Made by a program: the position numbers and the translations under genes
The notes under the pieces: generated by a model
What the model saw: the letters and a program-made list of their open reading frames with translations, nothing else
The model's database searches: none
Told to the model about the DNA's origin: nothing
NCBI GenBank assembly: GCA_025769875.1
Contig: JAGFNK010000143.1
Coordinates: 1 to 64,000 of the forward strand
Direction of reading: 5' to 3'
Length of the DNA stretch: 64,000 nt
Source of the DNA: Russula earlei
Lineage: Eukaryota; Basidiomycota; Agaricomycetes; Russulales; Russulaceae
Part shown: positions 34,703 through 44,571 of the stretch, in pieces
Numbering within the stretch: position 1 is the stretch's first letter
How the letters are laid out: each line of letters opens with the position of its first letter

Positions 34703-36542
34703 CGATTGGGTACAGAGACACCGACTGGAGAAGCAACATAGTGTCAAGACATGTACTGCTGATCACTAAGGACTCAGGAGCAGGTGGGCAAGGGTTGGAA
34801 CAGACAGTATGCAGTGTAGGCGGTGTTGAACAAGAGGATGAGCCAAATGACTAGAAGGTACCAGATGGGGACTGGTATGTGTTGCAGGAGGCAGAGGTGA
34901 AGACTGGAAGCCAGTGCAATGAGAGGGCTTTAAACAAGGCAGTCATTGAAGAGTACCTTGGAGGCGAGGGGAATCTTTAGACTGAGCGGTCACAGGGGAG
35001 TACCCAGGAAAATGAGAGTATCACAAATGGACAGTCTGATGACTGCCATGCTTCATTGGGGCTTATATACAGTGTACAGGGTCGATTACAAAGAACTGGA
35101 ACTATTCTAGACCCTTTGGTACCATCCAATAGGACTACAGAGGCATAAACTTGCTTGTGTCAAGTTTCAGGCTTACTGAGTGCATTACTGATCATTGTGG
35201 AGTGATGACATCATTATGATGTCACTGTGGAGCACTTAGTGAGCCTATGAGGTCACTGTGGAGTCGCTCAGTCAGTCATGATGTCATTGCAGCCTTGATG
35301 ACATCAGATGAGTTATGCAACAGTTTCTAAGAGTTTGTGCTGCTGTTTCGGGTTCTTGGTGGCTGGGTGACCATGTGGCTGCCACGCAATGATTACCCGA
35401 TTAAGAAATGGGTGCCTGGTCGTGTTATAGTGCCTTTGCAATAGCAACCGCAGGAGGGGTAGCCCAAGAAATGGAAGGGAGTTGGCAATGCAAAGTGAGA
35501 GAGGTCTCTCTTGAGTGAAATAGGACAATATCCAGCCAGGACCTGGCCTCAGCTCGTAACACATAGCTTATGGTGGAAAAATGAAGCCTTGGTGGTTACA
35601 GGCAATGAAGGGACCCACAGGACATTACTGGAACAGTATCATGACAGTCCTACAGCAGGACACCCAGGGAAAGTGAAAACATTACTGGGAATGATGCAAT
35701 ACTACTGGTGGCCCACTATGAGGTGTTTTGTTGATCAAAATGTGGAAGGATGTGCTGTTTTTCAAGCTAACAAATCAAACACCCATCCAAGTCAACCTCC
35801 CCTGCATCCAATACCACCAGAAGAAGGGGCTACTCCCTTCTCAAGTGTCAGCATGGACTTTGTGGTCAAATTGCCAAAGTCAAAAGGATGTGACAGTATA
35901 CTAACTGTCACTGACTATGACTGTACTAAAGGCATCATCTTGCTTCCTTGCAGGGAAGAGATGGATGCAGAAGAGCTTGCACAGCTCTACAAGGACATAA
36001 TATTCCCCTTTGTGAGAGTACCAAGCAAGATCATGTCTGATCGCAACAAACTAATAAGTTCCAAGTTTATTAGAAAACTTTGTGACCAGCTGCATATCAA
36101 ACAGAATATCAGCACCACCTACCATCCCCAGACAGATGGACAATCAGAAAAGACAAATCAGACAATGGAAATGTCACTCAGGATCTTTTGCAACCACCAA
36201 CAAGATGACTGGGTGGACTGGCTGCCTCTGGTGCAATACACAATGAATTCTAATGTTTCAGAGACAACAAAGCAGTCCCCTTTCTTCTTATGGATGGGTT
36301 TTATGCCCAGAGCACACCAACCAAATCAGAGAAGCAAGATACCAAGAATAGACAATTGGAAAGTCCAAATCCAGGAGGCGAGATCACAGGCACAAGAAGC
36401 AATAAAGATTGCTTCCCTAATGTGGAAGCAAAGCAGTAGTTTCCAACCTTATCAGAAAGGAGAAAGGGTATGGCTCAACAGCACCAACCTAAAAATGACA
36501 CATCCCACAGTGAAACTATGCCCAAAATGTTATGGGCCTTTT
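34703..36542 (+). pseudogene. Gy3 integrase
   Basis: Gy3 pol continues after Gy4, is split by LTR-J2 (34742-35561), then runs open to 36542. N-terminal zinc region: HDSPTAGHPGK then GCAVFQANK, where the last zinc-binding Cys is Phe. Catalytic D,D,E residues are in VSMDFVVKLPKSKG (35850), KIMSDRN (36030) and HPQTDGQSEKTNQ (36120). About 330 codons are free of stops, better preserved than the RT part. The end reaches LCPKCYGPF, where LTR-K2 is inserted. Confidence 0.87.
34742..35561 (-). mobile_element. Solo LTR-J (copy J2)
   Basis: 820 bp, same orientation as J1, exact duplication CATAG (34737-34741 and 35562-35566), inside Gy3 integrase. Confidence 0.93.
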
Positions 36543-37089
36543 TGTTAAGACCTGACTGGTCTTTATACCGACTCTTAGTGAAAGAGTTGCTTGATATAGT
36601 TCAAGCACTAGACTTCAATCCCTTTGATATTATCTCAGGAAGATTAAATGTTAGGAGAAGAGAGGGACCTCTTTCACATAGAGTTCTTTGAACAGATTGT
36701 TTAGAGCGTAGACAAGATGATAGTTTCTTGTTGAAAAGAGTAAGTCGAGCATAAGGCTCGACTTCTTGGTACCACAGACTATTTATACGATATCTCAACA
36801 ACTACTGATCCGATTTGTACGAAACTTGGGGTGCACATAGCTGAGAACCAGTAGTATCCAAATACGGAGAGCGCAATTCCAGAATATTAGAAATGACTCA
36901 CACATGAGTCATCCTTTCCTAGTATCTGTCATGAAATGAGTAAGCTCTTACTGATCAGGATCAGTAAGCAAAGATCGGTAAGCGAGGATCAGTAAGCAAT
37001 CAGTAAGCAATCAGTAAGCACACATATGAGTGATCACAGATGAATCAGCGAAACAGGTGACAGTCAGAGAAAGCATGAGAATCCTAACA
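36543..37089 (-). mobile_element. Solo LTR-K (copy K2)
   Basis: 547 bp, inverted relative to K1 (plus strand TGTTAAGACC to ATCCTAACA). Exact duplication CTTTT (36538-36542 and 37090-37094). Removing it joins CYGPF to EITEVISPVTYRLDLP in Gy3. Confidence 0.93.
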
Positions 37090-39173
37090 CTTTTGAAATC
37101 ACAGAGGTGATCAGCCCTGTGACATACAGATTGGATCTCCCTAGCTGCTGGAGGATCCATAATGTGTTTCATGTGTTCTTATTGATGCCTTACAAGGAAA
37201 CCAAGGAGCATGGGGCCAACTACACCAATCCAGAAGCAGAGTTGGTGGAAGGAGAAGAGGAATGCAAAGTAGCAACGATTTTAGGTTCAAGACAAACTGG
37301 AAGGAGGAAACAACTGGAGTATCAAGTCCAGTGGGAAGGATACTCCAAAGCCCATGATTCCTGGGAGCCAGTAGAGAACATCAAAGCATCTAGACTAATA
37401 GAGGAATACCACAGAAAGAACCCCACTGCCATACAGGTTATAAAAGTCCAGCAAAGGATGCCCTCTACTTCCTCACCCCCACATCATTGCTCATACATGT
37501 CTCAAACTCCTACTAATGAAATCATTCCCCAATCTGACCTCTCTGAAACAGAGGGGCCACTCGAAATTACCACTCCTGATGCTTCCCTCCTCACCTTCTC
37601 CCAAGGAATGGATGAACATGGCACTGGAGAAGGAGAAGTGGACATGTGTCCCCTTGAATTTGGACCCCCTGCTGACCAAGTCAACGCTCAGCCTGGGGAC
37701 TGGGATGTGATGTCCCCTACCAGCACTCTTGACCAGGTTGCCCACCCTGGAGAGCCTTGGGTACAATGGGATGCTGACAGGCACCACACAGGGATCAACA
37801 TCCCAGATGGTGTGACTTGGGGCAACAAACCGGCCAGGTATGTGGCCTATGATGTCACCTTGGGAGAGCCAAGGGTGAGGGGGAAGAATGGAGAAGGCCA
37901 TGGAGACTATGGCAAGATCCTCCAGGCCACCCCTTGCTACAACCTCTACAACTATGGCCAAGACAAACACAATCTAGACTGCTTCGACACCAAGAAGCAG
38001 TTCAAAGGGCACTGGAGACAGACCCTCTACCTGCTAGGCGACTATGGGCTGCAGGCAGAGCTCTACCGCTTAGACCACCTTTACACCCAACAAGAAATGT
38101 TGGAAGCTAACTACAAGGTGATCGAAGAAGAAGAGAAACAACTATGCTACAAGCTAGGTAAATACCTGGCCAAGAAGTGAGGAGTGGAGAGAAACTGGGC
38201 CAAAGCCAAAGAGAGGATGGCAACAGCCAAAGTATGCTCACGTTGCTGGGAGTTCATCAAAGTGGGCTGTAGCCAGGGAGAAACCCCTCCAGGTGTATGG
38301 GCTGAAGAACTCCTCACCAACTATTGGGCTGGACAGCCTATTCCCCCTCTTCCTGTCTTTGTCCCTCAGCTGCCTCTGGCAGACATTGCTCAGGGATATG
38401 ACACCCCTGCCCCAGAACCAGTACCAGCTAGCCCTGCACCTATGACTGTGCAAGGGTATTCAGAGGAGGAGATTGATGTCCTCCAAACCATGTCGAGCAT
38501 GCGCCTTCAAGGAGGGGCAGGATCAGAGGTGTCACCAAATCCTTCCCCCCAGAGCTCCATCTACTACCACTCCTATAGCAGCAGTGGAGAGGCATCCACT
38601 GTGATGGCTGAGTTCATTCCAGAACCCCAGCAACTGAACATGATAGAAGGAAGGAGGAAGCAGAACTGATGCAAGTACTGCAGTGAGGTAGGACATTTTA
38701 ACAAGTACTGTCCACTGCCCCACCAGTATTGCCATGACCAGTTGGCAGCAGACACTGCCTCACATTGCCTGGTGCCTCCCTATCATTTTTCCTATACACC
38801 CATTAGATTGTGCCCTTTTCATCAAGGATGGGAACTGACACACCCGAGCAAGAAGAGGAAGTCTGATCAAGACAGGGAGGACACTGCTAACCCTCGCCTC
38901 CTGCAGGTAGCAAAAGGAGGAGGGTCCATGACCCTTCAAGAGCTTTTCACTACATCCCCTCTCCACTCCAATACACCTCCAGTCAGAAGGTTACCCAGGG
39001 ACTCGGATAGACTCCCACAGATCATGTCTCCTTCAGCTGTCACTGAGGAGTCAGAGGCAATAGTAGCCTCAGCATTGGCTGCCTATGAGGCAGCAGAAGA
39101 AGGCCAATACACTTTCACCTCATCACCTCCTCCCCTCAATGATGATGGTGTTGACCCCACCACTCAATTTTAG
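37090..39173 (+). pseudogene. Gy3 chromodomain fused to coiled-coil/CCHC extension
   Basis: Gy3 pol C-terminus. After VISPVTYRLDLP comes a chromodomain (ATILGSRQTGRRKQLEYQVQ, WEGYSKAHDSWEPVENI; about 37270-37390). The same frame continues without a stop for about 250 codons into an acidic linker, a region GEPRVRGKNGEGH, and a charged helix QEMLEANYKVIEEEEKQL, ending at TGA 38178-38180. Further open segments (38184-38669 and 38742-39173) give a Pro-rich linker, a knuckle CKYCSEVGHFNKYC (38670-38712, preceded by TGA) and an RKR-rich tail. The reversed copy Gy0 has the same order. In this family the extra module is joined to the chromodomain; in Gy4 it is a separate ORF. Confidence 0.78.
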
Positions 39174-39291
39174 AATCGTTGGTGCATGGGACCACCAATC
39201 TGAAGGAGGGGTGATGTTACCGAGTGGTTTGGGGTCTGGAAGATGCCAGAACACCTGAACTATGGACTGCATTGTTTGCATCATATGTGGG

Positions 39292-40255
39292 TGTCAAGAC
39301 TCACTGTTGAACTATCCAGTTCAAGAGTGAGGGGTAAGCTCAAAGATGAGTCAATAGACATCCAAGACGGCGTGGGCAAGGAGTAGAGTCCAAAGCAGTA
39401 GCAAATACCAAAGAGGTATAGTTACTGGTAGAGTCGAGCAGGTACGCAGGGAAGAGGCCAGAATGGTCACAAGGGGACGGTCCTTAAAGGAGTATCCCAG
39501 GGATGGAGAGTGCCGTAAACAAATGGACAGTCTGAAGACTGTCCATTACTTTATTGAGCACTTATATACTACAAGAGAACTGCTAAATAGGGAACAAGTC
39601 ATAACCTTGTTATCAAGCACAATAGATGGATGAGTAAGAAGTCGGAGTACGCTTACTGAGCATGCTCAGTCATGCTCAGTAAGCTGCTGAGTAAGAGGGC
39701 TTCTAATGATGAGTAAGAGCCCCTATTGTCCACATGTTCACTGCTTTAGTACACGTGCAAAGCACCTGATTCATTTACTGTTAGTTAGTTTAGGGCCAGT
39801 CATTTGGAGACTTGTAGTTTGGTTCAAGGAATAGAGTTGTCCATAAGGCCCCTTATATAGTTCTATTAGGGTCCTTAGAGTCAACCCTAATACTTCTATT
39901 AAGGTCCTTAGTATTGCTTTATAGTTCATTCTATAGTTATTAGAGTTAGTCTATTAACATGTTGTAGGGTCCCTAGTATTGTGTTAGCACCTATTGTAGG
40001 GCACTTAGAGTCGTCCAAAAGGGTCCTTAGGGAGGCTATAATACTGTCCTTTATTGCTAAAAGGGTTGCCATTAAGTGGGGCTTGCTGTATGTCGATTGT
40101 GCCGAGAATTGCTTGCATGACAATGCGCGTGTGATATTGTGGACACCTCTACTCACCCCTTTTGCTCGTGTGAACAGGGTGACACCATAGGGGCTGGGTT
40201 TCCTCTCATAAGGAAGGGTCCTTCAAGGGCCCTCTCCAGAGAATGGTTCATGACA
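39292..40255 (-). mobile_element. Solo LTR-A (copy A6)
   Basis: 964 bp, reverse orientation, exact duplication GTGGG (39287-39291 and 40256-40260), in the 3' LTR-H. Confidence 0.93.
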
Positions 40256-40306
40256 GTGGGTCAGATCTTGATCATTTATGTTCCTTGATATTGTGTTCTG
40301 AATGCA

Positions 40307-41891
40307 TGTTAAGGCTCCAAAGGGCCTTAAATAAGATCAATGGTTGTGTCTATGAATGCGTCCTACCAATGCAGATATGCTTGAGTCAAGCAAGCAATAC
40401 TCGTGGAGGGGAAGGAGTGTTAGATCCTTCTGGAGTATGGCAACAAGATGAGAGGGGCTCTGCAGATGGGGTAGGAGTCAACTGTTGGTATTGGCAAACT
40501 AAGTTGAGCTTAGGGCTCAACTGTTACAACTGAGGGCCTTATATAGCCCTACAGGGATAAGGTTTGTGCTACTGTAGTACTGGTCAGTGCTATAGAAGCA
40601 AAACACGGCTCATAGAAGTGAGGTTGCTTCTATGTAAACAATCTTGGTGCTGGAAGTGTCATGAACCATTCTCCAGAGAGGGCCCTTGAAGGACCCTTCC
40701 TTATAGGAGGAAACCCAGCCCCTATGGTGTCACCCTGTTCACATGAGCAAAAGGGGTGAGTAGAGGTGTCCACAATATCGTGGGCGCATTGTCGTGCAAG
40801 CAATTCTCAGCACAATCGACATACAGCAAGCCCCACTTAAGGGCAACCCTCCTAGCAATAAAGGACAGTATTAGGGCCTTCCTAGGGACCCTTAAGGACG
40901 ACTCTAGGTGCTCTACAATAGGCACTAACCTAGTATCAAAGACCCTACAACGCATTATTAGACCAACTCTAATAACTATAGAACAAACTATAAGGCAATA
41001 CTAAGGACCTTAATAGAAGTATTAGGGTCGACTCTAAGGACCCTAATAGAACTATATAAGGGCCTTATAAGATAACACTATCCCCAACCAAACTACAAGT
41101 CCTCAAAGGACTGGCCCTAAACTAACTAACAGAGAATGAATCAGGTGCTCGCATGTGCACTAAAGCAGTGAACATGTGGACAGGGAAAGCTCTTACTCAT
41201 CAAGAGAAGCCTTTTACTCAGCAGCTTACTGAGCATGACTGAGCATGCTCAGTAAGCCCACTCCAACTTCTTACTCATCACTCTATTGTGCTTGATAACA
41301 AGGTTATGACTTGTTCCCTATTTAGCAGTTCTCCTGTAGTATATAAGCACTCAATAAAGTAGCGGACAGTCCTCAGACTGTCCATGTGTTTACAGCACTC
41401 TCCATCCCTGGGATACTCCTTTAAAGGACCGTCCCCTTGTGACTATCCTGGCCTCCTCTCTGCATGACTGCTTGACTCTCACAGTAACAGTACCTCTCTG
41501 GTATTTGCTACTACTCTGGACTCTGCTTCTAGCCCACACCGTCCTAGACGTCTATCAACTCGTCTCTGAACTAACCCCTCACTCTTGAACTGGATTGTTC
41601 AACAGTGAGTCTTGACAGGAAGCATTAAGTGCTTCCCTAGTAGCAATCTCAGTGTCATAAGTACTTTCCTAATCAAGGAAGCGACGTACATGGTGATACA
41701 GGAACATCTGGGACAGAAGCAATGCTACTCATTGCTTCTTCAATACATCTTCAGAAAGATATGATCAACGTGTTTCGAACGCGATATCAACAAACATAAA
41801 CAATCAAGATCTGATGCACGCATGATGCAAATGGTGCAGTCCATAGTTCAGGTGTTCCGGCATCTTCCGGACCCCAAACCACTCGGTAACA
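40307..41891 (-). mobile_element. Inverted LTR-H with nested LTR-A7
   Basis: Full-length LTR-H in reverse orientation (TGTTAAGG to GGTAACA on plus), enlarged by LTR-A7. Flanks ATGCA and CAGAG do not match, consistent with a deletion on integration or later rearrangement. Confidence 0.82.
40657..41617 (+). mobile_element. Solo LTR-A (copy A7)
   Basis: 961 bp, exact duplication GGAAG (40652-40656 and 41618-41622), inside the inverted LTR-H. Confidence 0.93.
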
Positions 41892-42047
41892 CAGAGCCCC
41901 TCTCATCTTGTTGCCATACTCCAGAAGGATCTAACACTCCTTCCCCTCCATGAGTATTGCTTGCTTGACTCGAGCATATCTGCATTGGTAGGACATCTTC
42001 ATAGACGCAACCATTGATCTTATTTAAGGCACTTTGGAGCCTTAACA

Positions 42048-42629
42048 CTTTGGCCATGGTGTTGAGCTTGCATCTCACAAGCTCCATGATGTCCTTGAGA
42101 CATCTATGTTGTAATCTGCATCTGAGGTGAATAAGGTTTTAGTCTTTTTACTTTATGTGTGATCTGCAGCTTGCAAGTCTGCTTCATGATTGAGACAATC
42201 TATCAACTGAGCAATGTCCCCCTGTGAAGGGGGGTTTTCCAAAAATTCTGCTCTGGTCCTTTTGGATCTGGGAGGTGTAATGTGTCACACCATGAAGGCA
42301 CTCCACATGTCTTGGCCTCTGGTGGAGCAAATTCCACCACAGGTCCCTGTCACAGTTCCTCTCTGGCCCATCCTTTGGCCCAAGCTAACTCTCATGGGGT
42401 TCATCATTCTAAACATCTGGCACATCATCCTCACATTCACCAACTGCCCCTGCAGGCTGTAGTATTGGCCCAGCAGTGAGTACTTGACACATTAAAACAT
42501 GAAGCTACAAAGGCTATGATGCTCATCGTTGTTGTCAGAATCAAGTAGGCTATTGGAAGGCTGTCCTGTGACAGCCCCTGAGTTGGAGTGGTGGCATGAC
42601 CAAGTAGAAAAGGATGGAATGGAAGTGGG
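42048..42629. other. Spacer right of Gy3; possible tRNA-like SINE head
   Basis: No coding sequence recognised. On the minus strand, 42221 down to 42153 starts GGGGACATTGCTCAGTTGAT, which fits an RNA polymerase III A box, and has a weak B-box-like GCTGCAGATCAC. Arms do not pair well enough for a tRNA gene. The rest is featureless up to LTR-C1. Confidence 0.35.
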
Positions 42630-43014
42630 TGTTGCGCAGCATAGAGCACAGCTAACAGGCCAAGCAACCCACCTTAGAGGTTGTGCTAATGCTCAAGTGA
42701 TATTGGGGTGTAGAGCGATATGTATACTCGTCTACATGTATGGTATTTATACCTCTATGACCCAGGGCTGTTCCTAAGTCCAAAAGAGGTGACTACAGGT
42801 GTCCACTATATCGCGCATTAAGTGACGCGTGATGTGGAAACGTTCTAGACGCAGCATATGGCTGCATCTTGTGATAGATAGCGTAGTATGCGTAACCCTA
42901 TTGCCATAAGTGCATATACTAAAGTTCTGTCTAACACGTAACATCTATGAGCGGATCTTGAACCTTGTATGAAGGTCTTCGCCTTCTTTGATCCGTTCAG
43001 GTTCCGGTTCAACA
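42630..43014. mobile_element. Small LTR-like element C (copy C1)
   Basis: 385 bp, TGTTGCGCAGC to GGTTCAACA, exact duplication GTGGG (42625-42629 and 43015-43019). It contains GGTGTCCACTATATCGCGC, a block shared with LTR-A. It is either a small solo LTR or a short non-autonomous element. Confidence 0.88.
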
Positions 43015-43479
43015 GTGGGCAGTGAATTTGCTACACAGGAGGTATGCCTTCTTCATAGGGTACATGCTGTAAATTGCATTTTGGACAAGGACAAGGCCAG
43101 CACCATTCAGACATATGACCAATGGTACAATACATACAATAGTCATTGAAGATGAATTTCAGTTACTACTATCTACTATCACAACTCAGATTTGAACTGC
43201 ATGCTGTCAGGTGAGTGCTGGCAAACACCAATGAAATCAGGTCAGCTTGGCACCAGTGGTGATCAAGTGCAGGTTGGTTGGTTCTCTGTGTCAAGATTGT
43301 CAGAAGTTAGGGTTGGATAGATACAGGGTTGGGAACGGGAACGGGAACGGAAGGCGCCCGTGGGACTGTCAACTTGAATGCAGCAAGAAGTCAGTCTTTT
43401 CCACACCGGAAAAGGACGGGCCGACGTACGAGACCACTTAGCGTGCCTCGATCTCCACCTTTAATCGGTTCCCTGTATC
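43015..43479. promoter_or_regulatory. Border of transposon island and upstream region of the OHCU decarboxylase gene
   Basis: Composition changes from AT-richer transposon sequence to GC-rich host sequence around 43.25 kb. No TATA box or defined motif is clear; the promoter is placed here only by position. Confidence 0.35.
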
Positions 43480-44112
43480 ATGTGGCAAGATATGACCAGC
43501 CAGCCTATCCTCCCACTCGTATCAGAAATCTATGCGTCTAGGGATGTCTCTCAGCACGGCCCCCTGGCGCGGACTTTCGCAACGCTCTTTGAACCGTCAT
43601 CTGCTCTCTTCGAGTGCCTCGTGCCCTCCGTTACAGCGATCATTGCGAACCCCAAGTGTTCCACTCTGCATCCTACGTACAATGCGCTCATAGACATCGC
43701 GATACGTGAGCTCGAGGGGTGGCCGTACGGACAACAAGCCAGCTTCCTTGGGGGACATCCACGAATCGGCGAGGTCAAGGGACTGTCCGCGCTGAGCGCG
43801 AGCGAACAAGCGGCTCACGCGACACCGCCCGAGGTGTTGGCGCGCCTCTCGGAGCTCAACGAAGAATACGAGCGCAGATATCCGGGCTTGCGATACATTA
43901 CCTTTGTTAATGGTCGGAGCAGGAAAATGATAATGGTGGAGATGGAAGAGAAACTGGGATTGGGCGAGGATTGGAGGAAAGGGGATAGCGAGGAGGTCCA
44001 TGGACTCGGTAGTGAAGAATGGGCTTTGGAAGTCAGGAGGGCTTTGAAGGATATCGGGGACATAGCCAAAAGTAGGTTGGTGGCTTTGAAGGTGGACGGG
44101 GATGCCGACTAG
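43480..44112 (+). CDS. OHCU decarboxylase (ureide pathway), single exon
   Basis: A 210-residue protein of the 2-oxo-4-hydroxy-4-carboxy-5-ureidoimidazoline decarboxylase family, the last step in conversion of urate to (S)-allantoin after uricase and HIU hydrolase. Visible signatures: the histidine motif FLGGHPRIGEVKG (residues ~88-100), the Glu-Gln pair in LSASEQAAH (~106-114), and ELNEEYERRYPGLRYITFVN (~128-147) followed by GRSR. In the known family the His and Glu of these motifs are catalytic. The frame is intact and uninterrupted. The ATG at 43480 is used; 43492 is an alternative four codons later. It lets the fungus use purines as a nitrogen source. Gene order next to the transporter (both plus strand, ~460 bp apart) says nothing definite about function. 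Confidence 0.9.
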   Translation: MWQDMTSQPILPLVSEIYASRDVSQHGPLARTFATLFEPSSALFECLVPSVTAIIANPKCSTLHPTYNALIDIAIRELEGWPYGQQASFLGGHPRIGEVKGLSALSASEQAAHATPPEVLARLSELNEEYERRYPGLRYITFVNGRSRKMIMVEMEEKLGLGEDWRKGDSEEVHGLGSEEWALEVRRALKDIGDIAKSRLVALKVDGDAD

Positions 44113-44571
44113 AAGCGGTCTACGCCAAGCCGCAAATGTATGATACACATATCAAATCCCCTGAAGGGAGCCCGTGGCGCCGTCGGCATGATCACGGGTT
44201 TCGAACCTGGCCAAACCAAATATCAAACGGCCAGCGGCTGCGTGAATAATCCACCAAAGGACGACGACACGGCGACGGCTTGGAGTGCAGCAAAAACCCC
44301 TTCCAACGACTCACATTGAGGCTAGAAATGTTTGAAAACTGAAAGAACGAAACGGTCTGGGATGGACAACACGGATGTTAATGCCGCCGCTTGGTACCTG
44401 ATGGATTGTCCCACACTTCGTTCTCGCCTTTTTTGTTCTTCCTTTTAATGGCTGCAGGAAGTTCGGTGAGAAAGATGGTCCTGATTATTCCCCCTTCAAT
44501 TCGGTCCTCGACCAAGTCCCCCTCTTTCTCCTTCTCTGCGTCCCCTCACCTAGCCAGAACCGACCAGTGAC
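44113..44571. promoter_or_regulatory. Intergenic region, upstream of the SLC35F-type gene
   Basis: About 460 bp without coding signal. Pyrimidine-rich stretches typical of basidiomycete promoters occur at 44420-44450 and 44490-44540, just before the ATG at 44572. Confidence 0.4.

Larger units (their letters stand above)
39215..42047 (+). mobile_element. 3' LTR-H of Gy3, broken and rearranged
   Basis: Starts TGTTACCGAGTGG after the polypurine tract GAAGGAGGGG. After removal of LTR-A6 it continues to 40306 (about 130 bp of LTR-H). An inverted LTR-H follows (40307-41891), then 41892-42047 is the last ~156 bp of LTR-H in forward orientation, ending GAGCCTTAACA. The middle ~300 bp of the forward copy is missing, so the inverted insertion came with a deletion. 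Confidence 0.78.

Noticed and set aside
42153..42221. A tRNA gene
   Set aside because: D and anticodon stems do not pair properly and the T-loop consensus is poor; kept only as a weak SINE-like observation.
43597..44148. Minus-strand 183-codon frame over the OHCU decarboxylase
   Set aside because: The plus frame has the full family signature; the antisense frame has none.
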